From positions 1 through 49,098 of the forward strand of contig JAKSYS010000485.1 in assembly GCA_022925895.1 (NCBI GenBank): a stretch of DNA of 49,098 nt, written 5' to 3'. Below are positions 20,911 to 31,474 of the stretch, in pieces; position 1 is the first letter of the stretch; each line of letters begins with the position of its first letter. This stretch comes from Fragilaria crotonensis. Lineage: Eukaryota > Bacillariophyta > Fragilariophyceae > Fragilariales > Fragilariaceae. Position numbers and translations under genes: made by a program. The notes below the pieces were generated by a model. It had not been told where the DNA came from. It made no database searches and saw only the letters and a program-made list of their open reading frames with translations.

Positions 20911-22560
20911 ACCTGCAGACCAATCTGTTGATGGAGATCCCTTGCGCCGCTCTTCGCAGGAAGCTCCTCCAAAGGCTCAGGTCATCGCGTTGGGGATTCG
21001 TCAGTCTCGTCTTTCCACTTCGTTTCGATCTCTCGCATGCCTTGTAGAGTCGCCCCATGAAATGCCTGGAGTACGGGACGACGTATGCGGCGTGGCTGAG
21101 TCGTCCGAGGGTCTTCTCCAGATCGTTCGTCGTTACGTGCGCATGCCTGTTCGCTAGGATCTTGTCGATCACTTTCGTCCATGCGTGGTATTTGTCCTCA
21201 GGCAGAGCGACCGTGAAGCGGCGTGTGTCTACCAGCCATCCCAAGATCATCTTCCGCTCAGATGGTTTCGCCTCGGCCAGGAACTTCGGGATGGCAAGGA
21301 TGTCGTCTCTGGGAAAGGATTCGTTTCCCTCTGCGTTGTGGGGTCTTCCCACTATGTGCAATGCAAGGGGAATCGCTGCCGAGCTCTTTTCTGCGTCTCT
21401 TGGGTTGAAAGCCCCAAAAATGTCGTCCAGGTAACAGTCGAATCTGGGTAGATCGTCGTCGTTTGCGATCGGGTAGTTCACAGCGAAGAAATCGGCTTCT
21501 CCGAATTCGCTCGACCCGTCGATCATTCCATCGTCGTTATCTACGGCTTCGTCAGAATCAAGCAAGTGTTGATGCGGCGAGTGGAATACCTTCGGGTCCC
21601 AGTCTGATCTCCTGACGAGGTCATTCGCAAGGTCCGTGATTACTTCGGACACGTCGCTCCACTGGGACGGGTTTGGTGCTCCTCCGAAAGTCATCCTGAG
21701 TGCCACGAGGAGCAGGTCGTCAATGCTAGTGCAAGACTTCAGGGCGGTTCGTGCCTTTAAGTGTATTCGTCTGTAGGCGGATTTGCAGTCCACCTTTGTG
21801 AGGAGGATGGGTTCTTTCGGCCACAATTGTCTGAGGTACGAGATGTGGTACATCAGTCGACTGAAAGCCCTGCCAAATCGTGCGGTCGTCAGTTGTGACG
21901 TGTCCACTCTGTCGTTTACGCTTCGTCCTGGGATCCCGCTGGGGTTGAATGACTGGTCGTGTGTGAGCCTTAGCTTCTCGATGGTCTGTCCCTTCTCGTC
22001 GATCGATGTCTGTGCCACCATGCCCAAAGGCGCCACCTCGCAGCCTTCTAATTCCAGAGCGGCCTCCCCTCGGTAGGGGCAGTTGCCAGCCCCTTTCCAC
22101 TTCTTCTTTTAGCATTGATATCAACTTCGCTTCGTGGCCTCGGGCCGATTTGTGATTGCCACGGGCGAGGTTGTCGCGGACGTCGGCGAGGCGGTCGGCG
22201 TCGGAAATCTCGCGGAGGGGAAAATCCGCGCCGTCTGAAATGCGCTCTTGGAAGCGCGACCAGAGCGGGTGTGCGGAGAGGCGGCGCCAGGAGCGCGGCG
22301 GATCGAAATTCGGATCCGGGTGTCACCGCGCTGAACGGTTGGGCGTCCACGGCTGCCCGAGGTCCAGCGCGTAGCGCCGGAGGACTGCCAGGTTGTGAGC
22401 GGCCGCCTCGTGAGTCCATTCGAAGCGGAATTCGGTCGGGTGCGTCGTCGGCTGGGGGCGTCGAGGATGCTGGCCAGAGCATCGGCGAGTCGAGGTTCGG
22501 GAAGGCGCGGGAAAGGCGAGTCGACATTCGGAAGCGGTATCGTCGGAAGTGGAACCAGGG
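20705..22560 (-). pseudogene. YR element reverse transcriptase, frame-broken
   Basis: The pre-RT region reads EWTHEAAAHNLAVLRRYALD (about 22360-22420), then a TGA at 22325-22323, then WRRLSAHPLWSRFQERI and ISMLKEEVERGWQLPLPR. A G-run break follows near 22070. The 443-codon frame 22036-20705 carries the RT: LTKVDCKSAYRRIHL with the first catalytic Asp (about 21790), FGGAPNPSQWSDV, and FDCYLDDIFGAF with the catalytic DD pair (about 21440). Thumb and connection follow. Its C-terminus starts the RNase H. The enzyme copies the element's RNA; all three RT aspartates are present, so only the breaks disable it. Confidence 0.8.
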
Positions 22561-22619
22561 CGAGTGACTTACCGTTGGTCCTAGGACCCCAGAGGGTGTC
22601 AGGAGTCGTGACGTGAGAC

Positions 22620-25165
22620 GAACGTCCTCGTTCGCAGTGCCGGGGCGGTCAGCTCCGCGGCGGACGGTCGTGGGCGGTCGGGCGGGGCGAGGCGGTGTCG
22701 CGGCCGCGAGCGATGTCTCATGCGTGGCGATCGTTGCCGTCGGGCGTGGTTGTGCAGCCGGGATTGCTATGGACGGACCCGCTATGGGTCCATCGGTCGG
22801 CTGGCGCGAGTCGCGGAAAGGCGGTGCGTCCCCTGTCGTTCGTCGATTGTGAAATTCGCGATGGGCTGCCTCGTGATCAAAGGACCACCGGGAAGGCTGA
22901 GCGACGAAAAAGTTGTAGTGTAAGCAGATGCAGAGGTCCTAATTTCGTTTTCTTGCTGGGCGGCGTCGAGTCGGACGAGGGTCGGCGCATGCGCGCCCTG
23001 CATTGTTCGATCCATGCCCTAACGCTCGCGGTTTGTTCGGTCGTAAGGGCGACGTGCGAAGCGCTCAGGAAGCAGCTCCGGACACACTTGCCGTTCAAGT
23101 GCCAGCGGCAGCACATGTTCGGGAGCGGCCCGCTCCGCACGTGATCGAGGAAGACCTGCCAGACGTCGTTGGCGTCCTTCGTGAACAGGTCCTGCTGCGG
23201 GTTCGTGACAGCGTCTGCTGGTTGTCCCTTTCGTCCAGATCGTGCGCCGCCTCCTCCTGATGCGCTGGGGGCTTCCGCCTTCGCGGCAGCGCTGCCCCCG
23301 GACCCCATCCTGTCTTTCAAGAAGTCGCAGGCGGGGAAGACGAAGGCTCCGTCCTCCAGTTGCTGACGCGTCGAACGGAAGTCTAGCAGATTCGGGTTGA
23401 TATCGTCCTCGTGTTCCACTCCTGCGCACAACACCAAGTATTGTTGCGTGCGTTTCTCGATGAACCAACCGAGGCGACAGGCGGCCGAGTTGTCTTCGTG
23501 AGCTAGCTGTCGTAACGTCGCTAAGGTCGATCCGACTGCTCGCGTCAGGAAACGACACCACTCGTCCAACATATGCGTCAACGGGGACCGCGGGCCGAAG
23601 AGGAGCTCGGCCACCCCCGCCATGTTCTCGAGTAGTCGCGCGAGCTCGTGAAAATCACGCGGGATAGTGAAATTGAGCTTCGTCATGCTCTTGATGTCTT
23701 TGTCCGAGAATCCAGTTGTCGTGTCTGTCGTCTTAAGTTGCATTTGAACAAGGGTGCTTGCGTGGTCGAGAGCATCCCTGCCCGTCGCGTTCGATCGTGC
23801 GAGCGTCTGGGGCCCGCAGCAAAAAAGGCTGAAGGCTCCTGGTCTGTCCGAAGCGTCGGCTAGGAAGGATGCGGTCCGAATGGCTGCGCAGAAACCCATT
23901 GGGATGAATGCATCCCTCCCTTTCGTGTTGCAAGAAATGGTGTATGTGGTTTTGGACGTACGCCACGTTGCTGAGCGCTAGGATGTCTGCGAAGGTCTGG
24001 ACGGGGCGAGTTGGGGTCCTCCCAAGGCGTCCTTCTCCGAAACGAACAGGATCATCCGCTTTGTCGACGGGGAACGAGTCGAATCCTGTCTTCGGGATTT
24101 GAGGAGATGACGCGACTGCGCTAGCGACCTGTCTTTCGAGGAGGCTCGACAAGTTTCTGATGGCGTCGTTCTCTCGTCCTGGCGTTTCTGACTGATCGTC
24201 CGATTGGATGAGGCTTTTAGCCTTCACGGCCAGGTACTTCATGTGTAGGACTTTCGCCCAGTCGTCCGCTCGCCTAGAGTAAGCTGACGAAGCCGCCACT
24301 CCCCACTTTGTTGGACCGTGAGTGGTTCTGGTGCTCGCTGCAACGCAGAGAACCCATCGAGGTACGTAGGACGCTGCTTCGGCCAACCTCGACGCCCGGT
24401 CGGGGTCCGGGTCCTCACTCGCCCTCTGTTTGATGGTCCTGACTATCATCAGGGCCAATTCCTCAGGGTCGGTGACGTATGATTCCATGATGGCTGCTGC
24501 GATGAACGCCGGAACTGGTACTGTCGGTTTCATGGTGAAACCGACGACCGTGACGTCTTCTGTGTCGTCCGCGTCCGCGTCGTTCGTCTTGTCTTGGTCG
24601 TTAGTCTCGTTAGTATGTTTGCTCGACTTGGATCTGCCTCTTGGGGCACTGCCTTTCTTGGGGCGTCCTCTCGTCGCTGCCACAGGAGGTGGCTCCCGCG
24701 CCGGCGCCGATGCCTGTCCGGCGCTCTCGCTGACGCCTGACACCGAAGATCTCGTCGTCACCAATTCTTCAATCGCTCTTCGTACGTCGGACGTAGAATT
24801 CCACGTGAGCATTTTGGACCAATCGTAAGGCGTTCCGCGTGGCTTCTGACGATCTGTTTCGTGTCGACCGCCATGGCGGCTGCGAATCCACCGCCGAGAA
24901 GTGCCCATAGGGCGTTCGTTCCGTCGTTTAGTCCGTCGTCGGCGTCGTGGTGAAAGTGGTGGAACAGACGGATCGTCCGCGTGTTTACCATCAGGTGTGC
25001 GATGTCCGGCGAACACAGGTGTACAAACCCTGTAGACTCCGTATTAATCGAATTCGATTTCGTGTGTAATCTGTTGAGCTTCGGGACCACTTCCCACTGG
25101 TCAAGGGCACGGAAGACGTCTTCCCACGTAGACGTCATCGTCATAGGGGACGACATGTCGGCCAT
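22620..25165 (-). pseudogene. YR element Gag-like polyprotein with CCCH-type zinc motif, frame-broken
   Basis: Begins at ATG 25165 (MADMSSPMTMTSTWED). The frame changes near 24840, where TPYDWSKMLTWNSTSDVRR starts, and again near 23900. A low-complexity Ala/Pro/Arg/Lys linker lies near 24570-24720. The C-terminal third (23899-22877) contains CCRWHLNGKCVRSCFLSASH (about 23060-23120), a Cys/His cluster of the kind that binds RNA in YR-element Gag proteins. Downstream the coding frame appears to stay open in another phase past 22620 towards the RT. Gag would package template RNA. The three frame changes leave it broken as sequenced. Confidence 0.6.
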
Positions 25166-25229
25166 CCTATCTGCGTTCGTCGTTCGAGTCGTCGGTCGGT
25201 TGGTGGTTTGAGGGAAGAGGCCAGATTAA

Positions 25230-25380
25230 ATTAACTAGAGTAGTGTCTTTGTTGATTCGAGTTCGTCCGGATTGTGAGCAATTCGCATCTTGTGTTGTGT
25301 CCGGGTGTTCGTCTGTCTGTGTCTCGTGTTCGTCTGTCTGACGGCGACTGCTCTCCCTTTCCCGAACTTCGGACATGCCA
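25230..25380 (-). repeat. YR element terminal direct repeat, upstream copy
   Basis: 151 bp identical to 18821-18971. Copia coding (MPQPRREELL) begins at its right edge. Confidence 0.85.
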
Positions 25381-25427
25381 TGCCGCAGCCGCGTCGAGAG
25401 GAGCTCCTGGATAAGTTCAAGTATTAG
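25381..25427 (+). pseudogene. Copia RNase H C-terminus, right-hand remnant
   Basis: Reads MPQPRREELLDKFKY then TAG. This is the usual copia pol ending that should follow NLSDLF...; the YR element separates the two. About three codons between LF and MP are missing or altered at the junction. Confidence 0.75.
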
Positions 25428-25428
25428 T

Positions 25429-25768
25429 TGTTGACGCGTCGCATTCTATGCGACGTGCTGAGGGGACCAAACAAATACTGGTGTTACAAGTACCGTATTG
25501 TATGCTTTCACACTGGCGAGGTTCGTTATCACTGGCACATGAGTTCTTCACATTACATGACTGTGTATGTGGTGTACATTTGTATCGGTCATAATATATA
25601 CACCGGTGCATGATCCGATCAGAGGATCGGATCTCACTCTTCTGCTCTTTCTAACCTCTTCTACCCATGTAAGTTGTATGTACTGTGGTCCCATGAGGCT
25701 TTGCGGAAGACTTTGTACGTTAACCCGGATGCGTGACGTCGCGCGTGCACGGTCGCTCTTTTTCAACA
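25429..25768 (+). repeat. Probable 3' LTR of the copia element
   Basis: 340 bp bounded by TGTTGA and TCAACA (perfect 6-bp inverted ends with the TG...CA rule), starting one base after the pol stop. GATCCGATC (25612-25620) is inverted at 25625-25633, a hairpin. There is no clear polypurine tract between stop and LTR, and no 5' LTR in the window to compare it with. Confidence 0.55.
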
Positions 25769-28010
25769 CTTGTGTTGCCCGGAGCGTAGGCGAAATGTCG
25801 ATTTCGTAGATCCATTTGACCAGCGGCCAACATGTCTCGTTTATGATTCAACCCTTGCTCTAATTTGTTTGCCTGCACGAGGCTGCGGCTATTTGCTTTA
25901 TCAGATGTTCCTGCCGATTACACGTAGTCATAACTGGACGACGTGATGTTCCAAGGAGCCTATGCATGCTCGCAACTTCATTATATTCAATGTGGGTTTA
26001 TACGAAAAACGAAAAGGACTGCAAGGAGCATGCCTATAGTGTGATATTGATGTGGATGAATTATTAAACACACATCGCTTCAATCAAACTTCAGTGGAAT
26101 GAGTAGTTTGGAGCAGCCGAATCAGTACTAATCGACTCATCATCATTGCATCGTCGCGTTCCAATGAGGACACGATAACGTTTTCGTGCATGCAGAACAT
26201 CAGTTCAGAGTTCAAAGGATATTTTGCACTTTGCAGTAATACGGAGTACAACTTAGTGTAGTTGTACATACAAAGCGCGCCCTGTTTGCCAACTCTTTCG
26301 TCTCGGAAGCGTCAAGTTGAAATTGGCATGATCTTTCGACACCGACACCCCATACTAGTACTCACTAATCGCTGTCGGACGAAGAAGGCATTCATGGAAC
26401 GCATCGGTCGTCGATTTGCTTCTGAAAGAGTTGATGTGAAGAATCTACCGGTAGTAGTCAAAGCCATTGACGTCTCTCGGCAAACGACGTCCAAATACCA
26501 CAGTCAGTCCTTGTCGGCGTCTCACAGTGTAAACACACAGCATGCGTCATTGGAAATGAGTTCGCACACACAACGGCATCAAAAAGTGTCGAGACCTTGG
26601 CGAACTGCAACAACAGCACTCCGAACTGCAACAACAGCACTCTCTGCCTATACCGCGAATACCTCCTCACTCTTCGAGAAAACAGCGTTGTTCCAGTTTG
26701 AATGCGAGTGGCACTGGGCAGGCAGTTATTCAACTCCGCTTGCGTTTCAACTTTCAACTCCCATTCATTCGGTGACTGGGTCCAAGACTGATGCCCAGGT
26801 CAAGATTGGGATGAGACGATCACATCCCGTGCTGTCAAATTCATTTGTTGGTCATGTCACTTGCTTACTGACAAAGACTTCGACTCTTGTGGTCGGCGGC
26901 GCCAATTGCAGTTTACCAGTAGTTTCTGTTGCCTCCCTTGTCAGGCATGATCCGTTTCTTTTCAAGAGTTGGCTGTCGGCCATAATGACCAAGCTCTGCC
27001 TGACAATATAGCAATATGAACCCTGGGCTTTCATATCCTCCTGTTATAAAAGGTTGTGTCACGGGACTGTTCCACCACTGCTGAAAGTCCTTTGACAAGG
27101 ATACCGTCGAGTCGGCATGGCGATCCCATCCACCCAAAAATCCGACATAAAGTATGCTTTGTCAACTCCTGCTAACACATTGAGAGATGTAAAACATCCA
27201 TCTGAAATCATTGTGAATGATGTTGTCAAACTTGTCCATGATCATCGTCGGGTCGTCGGGTCTTGAAAGTTTTGATCCGATTTGGAGAACGCATCTCCAA
27301 CCAAAGGAACTTGACCGTAACACAAGGCACCCATATACGCCTTTTTCACAGTCGAGACTATCGTCGCTAATGAAGGAACGAGCTCGACAGACAAGAACAA
27401 AATCAACCATACGAGGGATGCATCTGTGCATAGCGGCCTGCCGAACGAATTGCACATGAATTGATTTTGTATTTGTGCGTGGTGATCAGACGTGGACAGG
27501 CATACTGCTACGTACCTATGCTACGGCTATCCGATGTCCGTAGATTTGAAGGGTACCGAGCGCTCCCGTATAGTCATGTACCAGTACTATTCAATTATGT
27601 TCCGGATCATTTTTGTGAAATCTGCCCATGCCATTCTTTCTCTCACTCGCACACAGCTCTCTCTGTCATCTTCGTAATGTAGTGTATTCCAATTAATTGC
27701 GTGCAGTGTTCATTAGGATTTTATTATATTGAGAACTACGAGGTTGTGAGTATACTACAGCACACGTTTGAGAACGCAAACAGTTGCTATTCTTGACCTT
27801 CTCATTGTCGTATAAACGTTTCGTCTCGCGTGCATGGACGACTCGAGAATACGAGTGGTTCATTGTTTGCCATACCATCTTATAGGAGTGCTACCAGTAC
27901 AGTAGTCTGTCGGAGTTGATCTGATTCGACGATCTTGGAGACCAATCGCATCAACGCTTCAACTCACATGGATTATCTTTCATTCCAGTAATTAATAACA
28001 CTTGTTTCGG
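25769..28010. other. 2.2 kb without a convincing gene
   Basis: The longest frame is 26262-27011 (+), 249 codons beginning with a non-ATG codon, Ser/Thr-rich, with no domain I recognise. It includes a 21-bp unit CGAACTGCAACAACAGCACTC repeated exactly at 26601-26621 and 26622-26642. A 97-codon minus frame (27455-27162) is similarly unsupported. Some of this may be the promoter of the LRR gene. Confidence 0.4.
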
Positions 28011-29530
28011 ATGGAGAATCGTGGCATTGCCGATGACGTTGATGACGTTACGAAGGACTCTTCACGTGATGGAGGAATCCAGGAGCATGACTTTGCTGAA
28101 GAATTCTCATCTGATTTGCCAAGCATAGCCATGCCGTCATCGGCACCTTCTGGTTCCTCTCTCTACGCTTCGTTATCGTCGCCATCCGCAGCAAAGGTTG
28201 ATGATCGTGACGTTGCTCATGGTGCTGGTAGTTTCACTGATACTAAGAAATTGGAACATGCACCACCGGGCGACCCAATGCAATTAACCCCCGGGTTTGG
28301 AATGGTAGACTCGACGGGAGGGCCTCCAGTTGTTTATGCAAGCAACGACGGTGTTGGTCCTGGAGCGTTTCCGGTACGATCAACTCGCAACACTGCAACA
28401 AGGCGGATGTTCAGGTCTCCCATTGGTTCGTATGATTCCACCAGAGAGGTGACGAATGAAGAATCCAAACAGGAAGACGGAGTGCCAAACTCTGCAGCCG
28501 TTGGAAGCGCTTTGTACCCTGTGGAAGCGCAACGGGTACCAGATGGAAATGAGGATGGAACGATGATAGTTGCCGAGGCCCAGCACCTTAAAACGAAATG
28601 GTACCAACGTCGTTGGATTTTTGTGGGTCTTGCCTTGCTTGCATGCGGTTTTGCCGCTGCCGTGGTTGTACTCGTCGTTCGACCACAATCTGCATCTACC
28701 AGTTCTTCATCGACATCCCCTCCCACCGTCCCAATGACAGGCGCGCCCTCCACTCCGGACGTAACTGCGGCGCCCACAACTCCGATTCCATCTGAAGACG
28801 CGCCTTCCACTTCCGAACCATCAACGGCGCCTCCAACCACGGCCCCAATTACATCGGCACCCGCAACTCCCGATCCAACACCGCCGCCCCCACGTTCGCT
28901 CCAATTGCGCCCAAATCGCCTACCCCGAAACCAATCAGCACGGCGCTTCCCACACAGGCACCAACGACAAGGAGACCCACCACCACCTCGAAACCGACCT
29001 CCTTCTTGACGCCGTTTGGAATTGCCTGCAACTTTCTTTCCATTCCAGACGTGACGGAGTGTCGATCGACATTTCTGTTTGACTCTGATATGAATGAAAA
29101 CAACAAAACGACTGGTTCCACAATTCCCAGTGAGATTGGACTCTTGACGCAGTTGACGTTTTTGGTTGTCGATGGCAATTCGTTGACATCTACGATTCCC
29201 AGTGAAATCGGACGCTTGATGAATTTGAAGGAATTGTCGTTCTACACCAATCATTTTACTGGGATAATTCCCAGTGAGATCGGACGCTTGACTCAGTTGA
29301 CAGAATTGTATTTCTCCAGGAATACGTTGTCTTCCACAATTCCGAGTGAGATCGGACTCTTGACAAAATTGTCGTGGTTGGATTTCAACAACAATACGTT
29401 GACTGGGACAATTCCGTCATCCCTCTGCTCACTCCCTTCTCTTGTCCCTGATATCCTTATCGACTGTGGTGCAATCGCATGTGCTTCAGGTTGTTGCTTG
29501 GATGGGGATACTAGATTACCCTGTGGCTAA
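28011..29530 (+). CDS. Leucine-rich-repeat single-pass membrane protein, one frame break
   Basis: The start is ATG 28011 (MENRGIADDVDD); a TTG nine bases upstream is also in frame. An acidic, Ser-rich N-terminal region of about 200 residues is followed by RRWIFVGLALLACGFAA and VVVLVV, a transmembrane helix (about residues 201-223) preceded by positive charges, which suggests the N-terminus is cytoplasmic. A Pro/Ser/Thr-rich stalk of about 100 residues comes next, probably glycosylated. In the stalk at about 28876-28892 (CCGCCGCCCCCA) the frame changes; in the new frame PTFAPIAPKSPTPKPIS continues to the LRR domain. Four 24-residue plant-type LRRs with IPSEIG (29125-29410) and a Cys-rich end (CGAIACASGCCLDGD) finish at TAA 29530. 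Diatoms have many such proteins, whose roles (recognition, adhesion or signalling) are mostly unproven. The only convincing host gene here. Confidence 0.75.
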
Positions 29531-29742
29531 AGTGAAAGAATGAATGGATGAAGGCAGCAAGGAAAAAGGCACAGGAGACGGGTAGTGTTTGCGGATATTC
29601 GAGTTTGACTTTGGAGGGATCGGCGGAAGCAAGGAATGGTGGGATTAGTAGGATGGATTTTGGCGGCGGATTGTGTGATGGGATTCGTGTTTGTGTGGAG
29701 AGTTGAGAGATAGTGAAGAATGTGAAGGATGGGTACTGGGTA
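29531..29742. other. LRR gene 3' flank
   Basis: 212 bp after the LRR stop, purine-rich and without a gene. Ends GGGTACTGGGTA, the TA at 29741-29742 being the left target base pair of the next element. Confidence 0.4.
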
Positions 29743-29765
29743 CAAGCATAAGCACAGTAGTGGCA
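29743..29765 (+). repeat. Left TIR of the 1.2 kb element
   Basis: CAAGCATAAGCACAGTAGTG start, paired with 30915-30937. AGTAGTGGCAC recurs nearby at about 29779. Confidence 0.8.
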
Positions 29766-30914
29766 CGGTCGTTTTTCAAAGAGTAGTGGCACAGTTAGCT
29801 ATTTCATCCATTATAAATGTATTCATACACTTATACTTCTATTTTGGCTTCTATCAATATGAACCATGACAGAAATTGGTATGGAAGTCCAGTGGCTTGT
29901 TTGTAGGTTGCAATTGCGATGCGAAAGATACGAAGACTTCAAGATGGGGGACTTTTTCAGAGTTTTGTCGCAGAGGATTTTGAAAACAATTGCTCAAAGA
30001 TTGAGGACGCCCAAGATGCAAAAGGCTCTGCAAACAACAATCATGAAATGTAATCATTCAATGACAAAGAGCGCCTTCTATTCAAGTCCGAGCTCAGAAT
30101 AGATTTGGATGAAGCGACTGTAGCGTCGCAAGAGGAATTGAGCGTGCATTCAAGCGCAAAGTGGTCGTGTTAAAGTGGGACGCGTATCATCGGGAACTAA
30201 TGAAACGATAGCGTCGGCAGGAAGCAACCACAACGATTGGAGCACGACACGGCTCTGGCGGCATTTGGGAATCGCAATCGGATATAATTGGAGCAGCAAG
30301 TGCAAAAGCAACAAGAACAGATCCTTGTGGAGCATCCTTGACGGCGCATTAGGTGAAGTAACGAGCTCAAGGAATGATTGCAATGGGCGAACCAGGAGCG
30401 AAGAACAAATGCTGAATAGCGAGGTTGAACTGGATGAAGAAGTTTGACATATTCCATCGGGTGAATGCCGAGTTGTTTGAGAGTCGTTGTCAAGAAACGA
30501 AAGCCAAGAAGAGTGTTGCCGTGAAAGTCTTGTCACGCAATCATGATTGGAAAACATACATTCCAATTGTAGATGAAGTTTAAATGTGCAAGCCTGTAGA
30601 TCAACATATTGTGAAGTTGTTTGAAGCATTAGGACTCAATTGCAACAGCCTTAATGTCTCCATTTGCCATCATGGAGGTGGCTTGAATTCTTTTCAAAAC
30701 TCAAATTGCTGAAATAACACGAGTGAAGCAAGGGTGTGCCACTACTGTGCTTAAAATTATCAAGAAATATTTCATTCGACTAAACGTAAGTCCAGTAATA
30801 TCTGTCCTCCGTCAACCTACTTACACCAGAAGATGCATCGTACCATGCTGCATCGTTTGGTAGAGTCTGAGCTTCCCCCCGACAATTTTACGGTACGACT
30901 TATTTTTTTTTTCA

Positions 30915-30937
30915 GTCCACTACTGTGCTTATGCTTG
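30915..30937 (-). repeat. Right TIR of the 1.2 kb element
   Basis: CACTACTGTGCTTATGCTTG end on the plus strand, followed by TA (30938-30939). Confidence 0.8.
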
Positions 30938-31020
30938 TACTGAATATCATGTACAGTGCGCCGACGACAAGTACTGGTGCAGCGTGTAGAACGATGAGGT
31001 CACATGAGTGAGGAGGATGC

Positions 31021-31028
31021 ATGGATTA
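31021..31028 (+). repeat. 8-bp target duplication of the hAT MITE, left
   Basis: ATGGATTA, repeated exactly at 31475-31482. Confidence 0.85.
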
Positions 31029-31474
31029 CAGTGCATGACATCGGGGCCCGTTAGCCGCAGCCGGCCGGAAACCGTGGGCCGGCCGTGATTTCGGGCGGCT
31101 GCGGTCCGTGTATTTAGGTCCCGGCCGGTTCCGGCCGGCTCCGGTCGATTCCTATCACTGTTCGGCCCATCGCGGGTCAAGGGCAGATCACCTGTCATTT
31201 TTCACGGTTACGGTGGTTGGTGATTACGTACTGTTAGTAAAGTACTGTGTACTAGGTTTCTACTACGTACTGTACTTCCGTGCGACTGCGGCCGGGTACG
31301 GGTACGGGCAGTGACAGTCCTGCAGCGGCCCAGCGCGGGCAGGGACTGTCGGACTGCGGACGGGTACGGCCGGGCCAACGTATCGGCATACGGCCGGCTG
31401 CGGCCATAAGCCTCTGCGAAAAATCGGCCGGCTGCGGGTTCGGGTATCGTTTTTATCTCAGATGTCATGCACTG
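31029..31474. mobile_element. hAT-type MITE, 446 bp, GC-rich
   Basis: Perfect 14-bp inverted ends CAGTGCATGACATC (31029-31042 and 31461-31474) and an exact 8-bp duplication ATGGATTA on each side. CAGTG ends with 8-bp duplications are the signature of the hAT superfamily. The interior has no gene and is packed with degenerate CGGCCGG/GCGGCC motifs on both halves, like the subterminal transposase-binding repeats of hAT elements. Absence of coding makes it non-autonomous. Confidence 0.85.

Larger units (their letters stand above)
18790..25380 (-). mobile_element. DIRS/PAT/Ngaro-type tyrosine-recombinase retrotransposon
   Basis: Order on the minus strand: 151-bp repeat, Gag-like ORF with a zinc finger, RT, RNase H, tyrosine recombinase, 151-bp repeat. 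This gene order with a recombinase in place of a DDE integrase defines the YR retrotransposons. The direct (not inverted) repeats favour PAT/Ngaro-like over classical DIRS, but I could not find the second pair of split repeats. No methyltransferase domain is seen. No target duplication is evident, as expected for YR insertion. The element is visibly richer in G+C and CpG than its surroundings. Confidence 0.8.
16186..25768 (+). mobile_element. Ty1/copia element, 5'-truncated, split by a YR retrotransposon
   Basis: Copia parts are about 16186-18789 and 25381-25768. Order: integrase, chromodomain-like segment, RT with an internal deletion, RNase H, C-terminal MPQPRREELLDKFKY and a probable 3' LTR. 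Gag, protease and the 5' LTR are absent. The integrase-before-RT order identifies the Ty1/copia superfamily. The minus-strand DIRS-type element sits between NLSDLF and MPQPRREELL of the RNase H C-terminus. Confidence 0.75.
29743..30937. mobile_element. 1.2 kb non-autonomous relative of the 6.9 kb TA transposon
   Basis: The inverted ends begin CAAGCATAAGCACAGTAGTG on both sides (21 identical bases), each abutting TA (29741-29742 and 30938-30939). The end motif matches the 6.9 kb element's CGAGCATAAACATAGTA in all but three bases. The inside has short coding-like pieces (for example LLFKSELRIDLDEATVASQ near 30070-30125) broken by stops, and no transposase motif. It would depend on a transposase supplied in trans. 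The flanking TGGG-TA-CT also matches the other element's target. Confidence 0.75.

Noticed and set aside
22577..22588. Perfect palindrome GGTCCTAGGACC as an origin or operator
   Set aside because: Isolated 12-bp palindrome in GC-rich DNA; no partner site or context to assign a role.
18821..25380. LTR retrotransposon interpretation of the 151-bp direct repeats
   Set aside because: The element encodes a tyrosine recombinase and no DDE integrase, and the repeats lack TG...CA ends.
26262..27011. 249-codon plus-strand ORF
   Set aside because: No ATG at the frame start, no recognisable domain, includes a 21-bp tandem duplication; not reported as a gene.
28334..29254. 306-codon minus-strand ORF
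   Set aside because: Antisense to the LRR gene; low-complexity Gly/Val composition is the mirror of the Pro/Thr stalk.
30150..30629. 159-codon minus-strand ORF inside the 1.2 kb TA element
   Set aside because: Leu/Ser-rich with no motif; equivalent antisense frames arise by chance, and it has no relative in the larger element.
31208..31468. Minus-strand ORF in the GC-rich block
   Set aside because: Within the hAT MITE; made of CGGCCGG-type repeats, not a protein.
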